Source: Crocodylus rhombifer (lineage: Eukaryota; Chordata; Crocodylia; Crocodylidae). From it: DNA of 64,000 bases. Within the stretch, counting starts at the first letter, position 1, and each line of letters begins with the position of its first letter. The stretch spans positions 857,097 through 921,096 of the forward strand of contig JAVSML010024622.1 in assembly GCA_038503035.1 (NCBI GenBank), given 5' to 3'. The notes beneath the pieces were generated by a model. It was given only the letters and a program-made list of their open reading frames with translations. It was not told the DNA's origin and did no database searches. Below are positions 11,630-25,200 of this stretch, piece by piece. A program made the translations under genes and the position numbers.

Positions 11630-12345
11630 CACAGACTTTTAGGACATGAGGGCTGGAAGGGCCCTTGGGAGGGCACCTAGTCCAGCCCCCTGCTCAGAGC
11701 AGGACCAGCCCTGGCTACATCATTGCAGCCAGGGGAGTAGGAGGTTTAGTAAGGACTTAAAAATCTCTGAGGATGGCAATTCTACCACCTCTCTGGGTTG
11801 CCTGGCCCAGTGCTTCACCAGCCTCCTAGCAAGAAAGTTCTTCCTCATATCTAGCTTAAATTTCCCTTGCTGCAGCTTGAGCCTGTTGCTTCTTGTTCTG
11901 TCATCTGCCACCACCAAGAAGAGTCTAGCTCCATCCTCTTTGGAGCCACCCTTCAGGTAGTTGAAGGCTGCTATATCCCATCCCAGTCTTCTCTTGCCCA
12001 GTTCCCTCAGCCTCTCCTCATAAATCATGTGCCCCAGCCCCCTAGTCATTTTCATTGCCCTCCACTGGACTCTCTCCAATTTGTCCACATTCTTCCTGTA
12101 GTGGGGGGCCCAAAACTGAACACAGTTCTCCAGATGTGGCCTTACCAGTGCCAAATAGGGGGGAATAATTGCTTCCCTCAATTTACTGACAACAAACCTA
12201 CCCAGTATGCCATTAGCCTATTTTGGCAACAAGGGCACACTGTTGACTTATACTCAGTTTATTGTCTACTGTAACCCCCAGGTCCTTTTTTCTGTAGAGT
12301 TGCTGCTTAGCCAGTCGTGCCCAGCCTCCAGTCTTTCAGGTTTCT
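11630..12345 (-). mobile_element. CR1 LINE fragment, 3' end
   Basis: Minus-strand CR1 tail. The frame 11720-12181 encodes the conserved C-terminal ORF2 segment ([30 protein letters not shown]..., then MRKNFLARRLVKHW). The 3' UTR runs to about 11630. The upstream RT domain is missing because of 5' truncation. Confidence 0.9.
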
Positions 12346-13600
12346 TTGTAACAGACTTGCTCTAGTATTTTTTTACAGTCAGAAAAAAGAAACACAACTG
12401 AAAACAGAGCTGGCACTTTCCAAGGGCTGTCTCCAGTCTAACAAGTTTCAGACCCCCTGCAGTTAACTAGTCACTGTGTCACTTGGCACAGTTGGCAGTT
12501 GGAGGCAAATCAAGTCTGGTGGCTGAAAATGCAGCTAGTTAGTTAAAAGATTGAGAACAAGTTACTCCACATCCCTCACGGAAGTAATATTTATAGCTGC
12601 AATGTTTAAACAATACTGAGTTTGTCTCTTAATCTTCAGGCTACTATTTAAATATGAACCCTTTCCTCCTCAGAAAGGCGAGAAGGACCAGCACCACTAG
12701 CACTCTTTGCAGTGTCCTACAAGAAAGGATTGACCCATTACGCTTTTTGAAAGAAAGGTGATAAGTGCCTGCCTTCAGGAGAGGTGGTTCCAGCTTGCAA
12801 AAGCTGGGTGGAAGGAGATGCCACCTGTAGGAACAGAGTAAGATACCAAAGTCTCAGTTAAAATGGCCATGGATAGCCATACTGCATATCTACATACTGA
12901 AACTAATTACCCGACCCATCATATGCTATTTTGCTCAACTTTGAAATTAATAGGCTCAAATCCAACAAATACCTATTTTATGGTATGTTAATTATGTGTG
13001 TATATTATATGTTCACATGTACACACACACAAATAAATATGTAAAGTTGCAGGTATCCTATCATTCTGATTTAATTGGGTACTTCCACATTTTCTAGTTT
13101 TCCCTGGGCTTTCCATTTGATTAATACAATCTAAATTTATCTCAGATTATGCAATTTGCCAACCAATGTAAAAACCAACACCTCTTTCTTTGTAGAATCT
13201 AGCCTTAGGAAGGGACTCTGGAAGTCAGAGAGGGCAGGGGTATGACTCTAGTCTATCAGTTAGGGTATTCCCCAGTAAGATCTGGGTGCAATTTTCTGCT
13301 TCAAGAATGGTTTATATTAAAATATCATCAGTTAAAATGCATTAGCAGTCCTTAAACAGGGACTGGAAATGATGAGTGCCTGTTCCCAAGAGGGGTCCCC
13401 TAACCACAAGACTACAGTGGTACTCTCATCCTCTTTCATTGCCCAAGACAGCCCAGCTCTTTTTGCTAATTTGCTATGTTGGTTGGACAAGATGACTGCT
13501 TTCATTTTATCTGTTTGTAAAATGGGAATCATAACAACATAAAGCTGTATCAAGGTGGGGGAAGAAGGGAGGGGGTCAAAGAAGAGCTTTTGTTGAGGTA
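12346..13600. other. Intergenic DNA without supported features
   Basis: AT-rich sequence between repeats. Only short open frames are present, and no exon, RNA gene or clear repeat was recognised. Confidence 0.5.
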
Positions 13601-13614
13601 TTTTAGAATCTCAA

Positions 13615-14485
13615 ATGACTGATCCTTTACTCACCATCAGCCCAGTCACAACATTTGGGATACCAGCATGGACTGCGGGAGTTTCTGCCTTCTTTTGTAG
13701 CTGGGTGCATTGCCCTCTGCTTTGGATCTCTTGACTCCAAAATCCTAGCCCTTGCAATGGCAGGACATCAACAGTACTTTTGTCCCCCTGCTTTAACTGT
13801 GGCAAGTGAGAGTAGTTTTTGATGTTTCAGGCATTGTGCCTGGTAGTTGTACTAAGAGGAAGGCAGAACCTCCCACAGTCCATACCAATAACCGTGGGGT
13901 AAAATTCCTTCCAATCCCAAATATAGTGACTGGTTTGATGTCGAGTAGAGGAACAAGGCACTCTAATCAGGAACCTTTGGGGTTTTTTTTACATCCCAAC
14001 AATACTACTGGCATATCTTGTCAAAATCCCCAGCTGTAGCTTCAACTACTGCTCAGTACTTCTGACAAAGGCAAAAAAAAAAAAAAAAAATCAAAAAACA
14101 AAACCCAACACCCATAGCAACAAGATGGGAGAAATCTTCCCAGCCCCACATGGTGACTTGCAATACTCCGAAGCCTAGTAAAAAGCCAGACACCTGCCAC
14201 CCTACACTGTAATTTAGGGACCACAAACATAACTCTGTGCATCTCATGCCTGGATTGGAAAATCAGAGCCCTCTTCCATCCTGCTATCCACTTAATAAAC
14301 TTATTGCAGCTCCTTTAATCTTCTTTCATAACCAAGGCAGTTGCGGAGCTTCAGTCTCCTGCTGCTGAGCACAGTCCTATCCGTTTTTCAGCTGGCCTTC
14401 AGAGCTCTTCTCATAACCTCTGAGTAGTGTGTGGGGGTGGAGGGTCCTCTTCAGATTCCAACTATTTCAGTTAATGATTTCATCT
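13615..14485. repeat. Unclassified dispersed repeat, copy 1
   Basis: The right part (about 13980-14480) aligns over roughly 480 bp with 25895-26395. Shared landmarks include CAAAATCCC, AGCAACA, TCTCCTGCTGCTGAG and CAGAGCTCTT followed by TTCCAACTATT. The left part contains two inverted segments (13619-13683 against 13871-13955), both carrying CAGTCCAT and CCCAAAT. The family could be an old CR1/L3-type 3' region, but this is not proven. Confidence 0.55.
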
Positions 14486-14894
14486 AGCTTCAGCATCTAT
14501 GACCCTGAGATAACAGCCTTTCCAGTGACTGTTTTGAAAATGTGTACATAAATACCAGGAAGATTACTTGGTTTATATTTAAGACTCCCATGTCCGTGGC
14601 AACCACATTTTGCTAACTTTCTCTTGCTAATAGGGTTTTCAGTTGATAGACCACATGCACTACAGAAGAAAGGTTCAAAATGTGGGTAGCAAATTGAGAA
14701 TTACCAGCTACCTGGAGGCTAGCTACTTTATCTGCTTTTAAAGAAGATTTTGACTTAATGAACATGTCAACAAGCAATACCTGTATTCCACAACTTTTTT
14801 GTTCAAATTTATGAGCATAACTTGCTGTGCTGGAAAGCTAGTGGCTTACAGTAGATCCAAGTCAGGTTTGTTTCAAGTTCTGCTTGACCTGGCC

Positions 14895-15380
14895 GAGTCA
14901 TATCATAGAAGGACCCAAAGGGACCTGTAAGATCTTCAAGGCCCCCATCATGGGCAGGAGGTAATTGGGCTCAAACAAGCTCAACGATGTGCTTGTCCAA
15001 CCTCCTTTTGAACACCTCCAGGGACGGTGACTGTACCACCTCTGCTGGGAGTGTGTTCCAGATTCTAGATACCCTTGCAGAAAAGAAGTTTTTCTATATA
15101 TCTAGCCTCAATTTTTCCTCAACTAGCTTGTGCCCATTGGTCCTTGTCCTCCCAAGGGGTACCTTTCTGAAGAGTTGCTCCTCTACATCTTGTTTATTTG
15201 TAGGCGGCTATTAAGTAACATCTCGGCTTTCATACTCAGACTGAACAAACACGGTTCCCAGAGTCTCTCCTCATAGGACCTATTCTCCAGGCCCCTAATC
15301 ATATGGGTGGACCTTCTCTGTACTCTTTGTAGCTTATCCTCCCTGAAGTGTGGTGCCCAGAACTGGTCAGTGTACCTTCA
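14895..15380 (-). mobile_element. CR1 LINE fragment, 3' end
   Basis: Minus-strand CR1 3' terminus of an older, more diverged subfamily. It starts with the 3' UTR near 14900, passes through the C-terminal ORF2 tail, and fades out near 15380. No long reading frame survives. Confidence 0.8.
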
Positions 15381-17880
15381 GTCAGGTATAGCTATACCAT
15401 TGCTGTAATCCAGACTTCAAGCACCAACCAGTCCTTCAGAATTTGAGCAGGAGGGAGTTTTCTAGGGGGTCCCCACAATCAGTCTAACAGACGGTTCTGA
15501 ACAAGGAAACCAATGATGTTCCTAGAAGCAGTTTTTTTTTTACAAGTTTCTGACTAGCGTTAAAATACTCTACCACCTCTGTAAAAATGCAAATGAAACT
15601 ACTGTGAACTGGAATGATGGTTTTAGCCCAAGCTTCTTGGCAAAGACTTGTCAGATAGAAAGTGAATCCAGAAAGCAAATCATACAGTCCACAGTACAGC
15701 AGCAATGGATGTTTATGAAGCGTTGACCGCTATAATTTACAGGCTAGATTGCCCATAAAGAAACACTGAAGGGCCACAGATAGGGCTGTTTTGCAGAGTG
15801 CAAAGCAGAATCAGTCCCTCTTCCCTCTATACTTTCATATTTTCAGAAATCCCAAGGAAATCTCATTTAAAGTTCATCTTTATTTTAAACTTTGAGATGC
15901 CTTCTACCTCCCTTAACATACTGCTATACCTTTACTATTGAAAAAACAAGATTTTTGCTTAAAATTATGTATAAAAAAAATGACAGGTATGCCTGCCATA
16001 AGAAAGCATTGTCAGGGCAGGAGTCACCAGATGGCACTATTACATGAACTGAAGTTATTTTTCTTAATATGCAAGACCAGCCTAGCTAGCCCTTGGAAAA
16101 ATGCTGAATTGCTAGTTTCATGATGCAATGTTTGCTAAAGGGGTGGAGAGCTGTGGCAATCAGTCGGAGCATTTTGCTTCCTGCCTTACTCTTTTCAGTA
16201 AAAGTCATTTTGCAATGAGTTACTTCTTTATGAATTGTGCTTTGGTGATTGAGTGGAGATTTCTGAACAAAGAAAAAAAGTTTACCTGTGTGCCATGTCT
16301 AACCATCTCTTCAGGAAGCCATAGTGCAAGAACAAGTTAAACAAAGCATTTACTCAGACCTTGCATCACTTATTTTTCCAATGGGACAGGCTCCCAAGAG
16401 GTATTAAGTGACAAAGAAATAAAATGCATGGGCACAAAAGTCCAGTATGAGATAGGTGATTGTATAGAATTCATAAGTTTTATTAAGGAAAATAGCAGAC
16501 ATCTGACGTAATACCAATTTCACTTAACTTGAAAATAAAAAAAGTTTGAATCATATGAGGTTGCAGTAAGTGTATGCTTCAGCCACTAGTCTTAATAGAG
16601 TTCAACTCACCATGTGACATCAACTCTAAGGGGAGCTTTTTGGCATCCCTGCTCCTAAGCATGCCTCAGAATTATCAGTAGAGATCCTGAAGTTCATATG
16701 AGGCCTCTGCTCGGGTTAGTTGTCACTCAGGGGACTGAGCTTTAGTTTATTAGATTTTCCCAAACACCTTTTGCTCAATGAGTACAGCCACACTCACCTC
16801 TGGTCTCTTCTTCCATTTGACTCTGTAACTTCTTTCAATCCACTTCTTATATTTAGATTAAAAACATTAGCTTAGAAGGGGCCCTTTAAGGGAGGGGCAA
16901 GATCCAACAACACACAGAGCCATTGGATCCATCTTGTAGACACATGGCTTCAGTGGCATTTGGCAATGGGAGCTTCTCTCCTGTCATAGTAGGGAGAGGT
17001 GGCAGTGGCTGGGTTTTACACTTGCCCACCTCTGACCCAGCCCACAGTCCAAGATGCCAACTGCTACTCTAAGGCCATTGAATCATCTTCTATGTTTGCA
17101 GACAGACATTTATCCAAAGGTCCACAAGATCACCCACCAGGACCACTCGCACACCATAGCCATGAAGACACATAAGTGCTACAATATGCTATAGGTAATG
17201 AGCAGGGGAGACGAGGGCACCAAAAATGCTCTGCCAATGCAATGGTAGAGAATTGGTTAGGTCATGTGGCTAGATGACTCAAGACAGAGGACCATATTCC
17301 ACACTACACAAACAACAAAAAAAAGCACTTATGGTCCTTGCCAATCTCACTGTGCCAATATCCCAAATCTGGCAATCAGTGTGACCATGATAAGGCTTCT
17401 CCAGCTACATAAGTAAGAGATTTAATTTCTAAGTACTGATAAAGGAATGAGCACAAAATCCCACCTGTAGCTATGACCAATGTTCAAATCTCCACAGGAA
17501 GGTGAAAAAAGAACCACAAGAGACCAAATAATCATTTGTAAAAATAATAACAATAACAACAATAACAATAAAACTTCCTGGCCCCTACATATGACTAGCA
17601 CATGGAGATCCAGTCACCTTTCAAACCTAACAACAGGATACATTTTTGAATCTTCATAGAATAGATACTATCCCCTTCATAAACTTACTGAGCTCCAGCT
17701 TGAAATAGATTCCTTGCCTTCAAAACTCCTTATTTCTTTTTGTTCTAGTGCACCAGACATCCATTTTCACTTCATTCAAATCTTTCAAGGAAATCAACAA
17801 AAATTAGCCCATGTCAATAGGGTGCTTCCATCAGCTTATTTTATAAAATGTGCTTCAAGATACCCCCTCTTTTGTTCTCC
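15381..17880. other. Intergenic DNA without supported genes
   Basis: No exon with homology or consistent splice sites was seen. It contains short A/T homopolymers and an AAC/AAT-rich tract at about 17537-17572. Parts near 16900-17060 have a GC-rich composition like the hAT-type repeats to the right. Confidence 0.5.
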
Positions 17881-17885
17881 TAGGG

Positions 17886-18235
17886 CAAGGGTGTCAAATC
17901 TGCCTCGTGCCCCAGGCTAAATCCAGATCATGGGGCTTTCTGTGGGCTGGATACAGCCCAAGGCAAGGGGGGCTATATTCCACTGCAATGACCACCCCCC
18001 TGCCATTGCTGCGTGAGCTGTGTGGGCTGCCTGAGCCACAACCACAGTGTGGGCTATTACCCTCCCCCACTACAGCTTCTGCATCAGCAGTGTAACCTCC
18101 CTCCTCCTGCAGCAAGAGACACTTGGTGCCACCACCATATGGATGATCATCCTCCCTAATGTTGCCTGCCCGAGACCCCCAATGGTAAAGTTCACCATGC
18201 CTCCTGCTATATTGTCCTGTCTCTTCTGTTAAACC
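17886..18235. mobile_element. hAT-like DNA transposon fragment
   Basis: It starts CAAGGGTGTCAAATC, close to the terminal CAGGGGTGTCAAAC of the element at 18485, and continues into similar GC-rich 'ratio' sequence. No matching right terminus was found, so it is probably truncated. Confidence 0.4.
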
Positions 18236-18484
18236 TGTCGTAGCAGATGCTCAGACACTGACAGATGCCAGTACAAAACCCTGAGAAACAATTCTTGTAT
18301 ATTGGTCCTACATATAGAAAGCAAGGAGTTAGATCAGTATTCTGTTTAGCATTAAGAACTTGTGGGGATCTTGAAGGACATAAAGGATAATTGGGATGGG
18401 GCTGGTTTTCCCATTCCCACCAACTAGGACAATACTGCATAATGTCAGTGGATTGCTATTTTAGCTTCTTTTTGTGTACTAAAG

Positions 18485-18986
18485 CAGGGGTGTCAAACAT
18501 ACAGCCTGCAAGTCAGACCTGGTCCATGGAGCTTCTCTATCCGACCTGCTGGACTACTGGTGGGGCACTAGAAACTGGGGGGAGGGGACCATGGTTGGGG
18601 GGGTGGCCACAGAACTGGTCCTGTGGATATGGTAATCAGTAGCAGGAGGGTGAGTGAGGGTTGATGCAACCCCAAGTTGTCTTTCAGCCACATTACCTGC
18701 GGTCACTACCATGGTTTTGCTTCCCCAGCCACCAGTCTCTGCTGTGTGCCTTGTGTTGGAACCAGAGCTACAGTAGCTGTCATGGCATGGGACACACAGT
18801 GGCTGCAGTTCCAGCTCCAGCATGAAGTACGTGGTAGAGGCTGGTGCCTCCCAAGGGTATCCTGGATAGAAGCCAATGCTGCCACAACCATGTATTCCAG
18901 GTTGGAGCTGGAACTGTGGTTACCACTTCTGCATGCCCCAGACTAGATTTGGCTTGCAAGGAGCCCTGCCATGAGTGACATACCTG
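18485..18986. mobile_element. hAT-like non-autonomous DNA transposon, 502 bp
   Basis: The left terminus CAGGGGTGTCAAAC and the reverse complement of the right terminus (CAGGTATGTCACTC) form terminal inverted repeats. The flanks TACTAAAG (18477-18484) and TGCTAAAG (18987-18994) are an 8-bp target duplication with one mismatch, as expected for hAT transposition. No transposase is encoded. Confidence 0.65.
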
Positions 18987-19434
18987 TGCTAAAGTAATCT
19001 CATACCTTTACTCATCCCAGTCCTGTCTCTCTCACTTTTGGCTAGCAGTGGTTCTGCAAGGACAAATAATCTAAATGGTACTGTTTGTTACCTAAATCAA
19101 AGTTTAAACATGCAATTGCAGAAGTACAAGTATGCTAACCTACTAGTTACTTCACACTCCAAAATTGGAAAACTACTCTTAAACTCGTAAATAAACTAGA
19201 TTCAAACTTCAGACCATTTTATTTTAATTGGCTTACCTGATTAGTTTAAAAGCTGACATTTCTATTTACAAATATACAAATTACAAGTTGGACATAAAAA
19301 CAGTGTTTATGTACATATATTAAATATACACATTCTCATTCCATGACAAATTAATTTTTTAGTTAAATATTTTATCAGATCTAGAATTTAACCCAAATTT
19401 TCTTAAATATTTCTAGTCTCTTGGAAGCTAAGCT

Positions 19435-20930
19435 TTCATAGACATTAGGGCTGGAAGGGAACTCAGGAGATCATCGAGTCCAGCCCCCTGCCCAAAGGGC
19501 AGGAAGTCAGCTGGGGTCATAGGATCCCAGCAAGATAAGCATCCAATTTACTCTTGAAGGTGTTCAATGTAGGTGCCTGAACCACCTCCGCTGGCAAACT
19601 GTTCCAGACCTTGGGGGCTCGGACAGTAAAGAAATTCTTCCTTCTGTCCAGCCTGAAACAGTCTTGCAGGAGTTTGTGACCGTTTGACCTCGTCATCCCT
19701 TGGGGCGCTCTGGTGAACAGACGTTCCCCCAGATCCTGGTGGTCACCCCTGATAAACTTATAGGTGGCCATCAGATCACCCGAGCCTACGCTTTTCCAGG
19801 CTAAAGAGTCCCATGGCTCTCAGCCTGTCATCGTAAGATCTGTTTTCCTGACCTCTGATCATGCGCGTGGCTCTCCTCTGGACTCTCTCAAGCTTCTCCA
19901 CATCCTTTTTGAATTGTGGAGCCCAAAACTGGACGCAGTACTCCAGCTGTGGCCTCACCAAGGCCGAGTACAAGGGGAGAATGACATCCCGGGATTTGCT
20001 CGAGAAGCATCTATGGATGCAAGCCAGTGTTTTGGTCGCTTTACTAGCCGCAGCATCGCATTGGAGGCTCATGTTCATCTTGTGGTCAATGACGACCCCC
20101 AAGTCTCTTTCTTCTGTAGTGCTAACCAACGTAGCACTGCCGAGCCTATAAGGGTGCTGCAAGTTTTTCCTCCCAAGGTGGAGAACCTTGCATTTTTCGG
20201 TGTTAAACACCATCAGGTTCTCGTCCGCCCATTTGCTGAGCTTGTCCAGGTCAGCCTGGATCACCCGCTGTCTTCTGGTGTGAATGCTTTGCCCCAAAGT
20301 TTGGTGTCATCGGCAAACTTGGCCAGTCCACTCCTGACTCCAATGTCCACATCATTAATGAAGATGTTGAACAGGATGGGTCCCAGGACAGAGCCTTGAG
20401 GGACCCCACTGGTCANNNNNNNNNNGTTTCCCAGCCAGCGGATCGTGGTGGAGCCAAGGCCACAACTGGCCAGTTTGGCCAAGAGGTGATCGTGGGATAC
20501 CAGATCAAAGGCTTTTTTGAAGTCAAGATATATGACATCAATCTCTTCTCTCTTGTCCAGGTGATAGGTCACCTGGTCATAGAAGGAAATGAGATTGGTC
20601 AAACAAGACCTACCCGCAACAAACCCGTGCTGGCTATCCCTTAGGATGTTAGCCTGGGCCAGTCCATCAAGGATGGCCTCCTTAATAAACTTTTCTAAGA
20701 TCTTCCCCAGGATAGAAGTCAGGCTAATGGGCCTGTAGTTAGCCGGATCCACTCTCCTCCCTTTCTTGAAGATCGGTACCACATTGCCCTTCTTCCAGTC
20801 TTCGGGCATTACACCAGAGCGCCAGGAGTTTTCAAAGATCCGTGCCAGGGGCTGGGCTATGACGCTCGCCAGCTCCTTGAGTACCCTCTTACTGAAGTCA
20901 ACTTGATCAGAGAAATTCTTCAAGAACAAG
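19435..20930 (-). mobile_element. CR1 LINE, 1.5 kb, with most of the reverse transcriptase
   Basis: Minus-strand CR1, 5'-truncated inside ORF2. The frame 20261-20929 holds the RT fingers and palm: [46 protein letters not shown] with the first catalytic Asp, [10 protein letters not shown] and FADDTKLWG. The frame shifts near 20290 into 19776-20297 and again near 19776 into 19517-19771. It is therefore nearly full over this part but inactive. A 10-N gap lies inside the RT just before GVPQGS. Confidence 0.95.
20416..20425. other. Assembly gap (10 N)
   Basis: Ten N characters. The gap interrupts the CR1 reverse transcriptase, so it reflects assembly of a repeated sequence and not missing gene content. 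Confidence 0.99.
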
Positions 20931-21956
20931 TTAACTTGTAAGGAAGCACTTCACATGTTACAGAAACTAAGTTTGTATTGCAAGCATATGTAATTAGTAG
21001 CCAGGAAGTTGTATACAGCTTTGACTGCAAAAACATTTAATATATATTAAAGATGTGATGTTCAATTTAATACGCTGCAATTTTCTTGTTTTATGTACAT
21101 ATATATATGCAGACACTCTATAGCTCAATATTCATGTCTTTGTACTCTAAATTCTTTAAGACTAGTCAAATATTTGATAAAGGCAAATACATAATTCTAA
21201 ATCAGAATCCTCAAACCTGAGCCTATATATGCAGCTATGTGAAAGATGATGCTGGGGGGGGGGGGGGTCTCACTTTTTGTCAATGTACACTACTAGCAAA
21301 AAAAAAAAATGCATTAAAATTTCACTGATTTGGCCGATTTAAAAAAAAAAGCCAAACCAATCCAATTTTACTATAAAGTTGACTAGAAAACACATTTTTT
21401 GTAAATGCATCTGAATTTAATAAATCAAAACTTCTATGTAAAGATTATGCTTTGATATATCTTAAACATATGTACTCAACATGTAAAGCAAACAGCAGTC
21501 TGGATAAATATATGGAAAGCTGTTTTATAATGGTCTAAGGCTCGTTCTTCAATCTTTTCCTATTAATGCTTAACTAGATGCACAAGTAATCTCAATCAAT
21601 GCAAAAGGACTATTCACGATGCATAAAGTCAAGCATGTACATGAGTGTGAAACATCTGAGCCAGAGTCTAGTCCTGCAATAAATGGCTAATCCATAGTTT
21701 CCAATGCTGAAGATAACAAAAAATTGTCTGTTCGGAATATGAGCATATGCTAAAATGGATATTACTGTATATTATTATTATTATAGATATGTTCAGGTTT
21801 TCATACAACTAGGAAATATGACATGAAAAATGAAAGGCTACATCCCTCTTATAAAAAAACCTTATAATTTACCATTGGAAAAGCAAACAGTTAAACCATA
21901 CAGTGGACAAAAGAAGAATACGTTTTCAAGCTTGAAAATAAGTATATAAAAAGCTT
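20931..21956. other. NSL1 3' UTR and downstream AT-rich DNA
   Basis: The region directly follows the NSL1 stop codon and contains a 14-bp G run at 21254-21267 and several A runs. No canonical AATAAA on the minus strand was seen close to the stop. ATTAAA-type variants occur near 21035, 21063 and 21412, and a canonical hexamer near 19218. The 3' end of NSL1 therefore stays undefined. Confidence 0.4.
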
Positions 21957-22229
21957 TCATGTATTCAGACTAATTCTCTTTCGTCGCAATGGATAGCATG
22001 CTAACTGTATTGCATCTGAGGGTCTCCTCCTTTTCAGCACAGAATTTTCCTTGGCAGCAGTGTCTGTTGGTGTGATCTCCACTTTTGTTACGAGGCTTTG
22101 GATTTTATTTTCTTCTTTAGCTTTACAACCAGCAAAAACTTCTTGTCGGAGCTTGCACAGTTCCAAGACTGGTTGCAAAGCTAGTGCTTGGGAAAATCCC
22201 TCTGCTCTTTCTATCAGTGCTGGGAGAGA
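21957..22229 (-). CDS. NSL1: NSL1 coding exon 6 with stop
   Basis: 273 bp including TGA. It begins [14 protein letters not shown] and contains [17 protein letters not shown] before the basic C-terminal tail RRKRISLNT. In the family this tail is used for contacts with NDC80. Confidence 0.94.
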   Translation of the reverse strand, partial: SLPALIERAEGFSQALALQPVLELCKLRQEVFAGCKAKEENKIQSLVTKVEITPTDTAAKENSVLKRRRPSDAIQLACYPLRRKRISLNT

Positions 22230-25200
22230 CTACAAACAAAAAGACACATGAACACCAAAGAAGCATGCATCTCAAGTTACAGAAAAAAACCCAATCATGG
22301 GTAGAACAGAAAAATAATTAAATTAATAACCATGATGTGTCTATAAGCTTTAACGTTCTCCAACCTCAATACAAGCCTTTCAAATTATAGGTATGAATTA
22401 AAAAACACAGGTCCACAGACCTTTAGCAGATCATGTATGGAATTTCCATTGTAGGTTTAAAGGTTTAAACAAAACAACATTTGAATAGTTTATGAAGAAG
22501 AGGTATGGCATTTCAAATTTCCATCAAGAAAATAAAATGTTATGGAGGCATTTTATAAGTACCAAACTTCCATAAATATTAGATTTTCAAAGACAAAAAT
22601 GTATTGTAAATCACTACACTGTGGACACAGACACATTTGTTATAAGCTCTTCCTTGCAAGTCTTAAAAAGAAAAAAAGCTTAGAGCCTTAAAAAAACCCC
22701 AACCTTCTCTTTAGACTAGTACAGTTATCTCAGAGGGAGATAGAGTCACAAATCATTTCATGAGTACAGAAGGCAGATTTTTGTACAGAAAAAGTAGTTA
22801 CAACTAATAAGTACTTCTGCTTCATCACGTTGTTTTGCAACAAAATAAATAGTATGTTGAAAGTAAAAGGTAACAAAAATTACAACTAAAGACTGCCTTC
22901 TAGCTGGCACAGATCTTACCTTCATTGCTTCGCTAATTTGTTTTGATGTCACTCCTGTTACTTGCCTCAGATCTGCCATGCAATCAGCTGTAAAGAAGCA
23001 TACACCATAATTTTATATTACTCCAAAAGCATGAAGAAAAAGAGGGCTTTTCTACCACTCAGAAGCAGAAGGTGGGAGAAGGGAAGGAAAGAGGACACTG
23101 AAACACCAAGGGTAATTATAAAACCACTAAAATGACTGAACATATAATAAGCTTTAACATTTTGCAATTCTATATTTTCATAGAAAAGACTATTATGAAA
23201 TCAACTGTTCTGCAAGTTTAGTAAACTCAGTAAGTTGACAGATCATCTAGCAACCTAGCTTTTAAAATATGTATATCTTGGAATATGCAAATACTTTCTC
23301 CAGGATTCCCAGTGGCTGGAGCATCAAAAAGCCTGGGGCAACAGATAAAGCCAGTATTAAATCACAGAATATTGTGCAGCCCTTTTGCATAGTACCCCTA
23401 TTCAAAGAGCTTCCACAAGCTATTAACAATTTTTCTTCATTCAGGAAGAGAAAGAAACCCAAATACATTTAAAAAAAACAAAAGAAAAAATTCTCAGTCA
23501 TCCAGTCATCCATCAGCCCCACTAGCAGTTAGTATATACACATATTTACAGAACTGTAATTGAACTGGTGTAAGATCTACGGCCGCTTATACATGTGCCT
23601 GTTGCCCGGACACATTGATGCACACACAGTTAAGTTAGCCTGCTGGGGCATGCTAATTAGCACACTACAGCAGCCTCAGCACCACATGTATTCATTGTCT
23701 CTGTGCTTCAAAATGGTGGTGGGGGTGCTTTAACTAAAACTCAAACAAGCTTTAGTTAAAGCCTGGGATGCTGAATACACGAGATGCTGCAGGTGCTTTA
23801 ATCAGAGCGGCTCCCAAAAACCGCTCTAATTAAAGTGTCCCACTCCAATTCCAGAGCATGTGTAAAGATACCCTATGGCTCTAGGGTCTTTGGATGCATG
23901 CAACCAAAATGAGGAATATTTGTTATTCACTACCCTTCTTACTCCTTGCTTTGTCTCTTATCTTAAATTGCTCCACGAGTAATAAGGAAGATACATTCTC
24001 AGATTCTGTGACTGAAATGCCCTAAATATAACAAAATAACAGACAAGGATTTAGTAACCAAAGGTACTACTTGAACCCAAATAATTCAAGGCACGCATGA
24101 GCTCGCTAGAAAAATAGTTCTGATTTACCTATAGGACCTGTGACCTGTGATTGCATACAGGTTGTTTCAAACATATTGTGGTATCATCTTGTACATGGTC
24201 TCTAAACCCCTTGCCTTATTCCTACTAAACCTAGACTGCAGGTCCAGGGTTCATTTACAAATTTTCAGTTCTCAGTTGCAATGCAATATGCTAAGTTTTA
24301 AATGTTGCCATTAGTAGGCTTGTTAATCCTTCATGTTGCAATAGCTCCTGCAGACATCAACTATACTAGGACAGGGAAAAATAAAGCAAGGTTCCAACCA
24401 CAGCATACAAAGATGCTTGTGGATGGGAGAAAGGAAGGAGAGAAGACTGTTACAAATAAAGTATTAAGATATGTTCATGAAGTTTGAAAGAACTCATGGA
24501 ACAGGTCAGAAAATGATAAACATAAGTGGGAAAACATTAGTGGTGAAATGTCAGTGAAGGTTTTACACAACCAGACTGGCAATACTCATCATTTGCATCT
24601 ACAACTAACTAACTGTTGCCATCCAGCAAAACCCAAACAACAAATGCCTTAACAGAAAAGTTAAGAACTTATTATACAAAATGGGAAGTTATTGGATCAA
24701 TTTGGAAGAAAGGGAGAGAGGAGCTCAGAGGAGGTGAAGTGATACCATAGATATAGGAAAAGCTTTCATCTTATATTGCTATAGAAGTTATAACAGGGGG
24801 AATGAAAGGGAGAACTATCCTGAAGGGACACTACAGGTACAGCACCAAATTAGGTCTCTATCTAGGTCTCTGGCAGCACAATTCAGAAATGGTAAAGTAT
24901 GCCAAGATAACATGATTACTCAGACTCTGGGAGGAAGATAATCATTGAACAGCGATCCCTCAAACCAAATAAGGATAGGTTGGTTATGAACAGATACTCT
25001 CCATGAACAGGACAACCTGTCTGTGATTCAGTGTTTGATGAGAGCTTACAGTGACAAAAAACTGGTGAATGGAAAGCCTCCCCAGTTGTGAGGGAAAAGA
25101 CAAAAGCAACTACTGGAGATGCCTGCAGGTAGTCAGAAAAATCTGTGCAAAACGCCACTTTAAATTATGCAGTATGAAGAAGATGAACTTTACATGGAGA

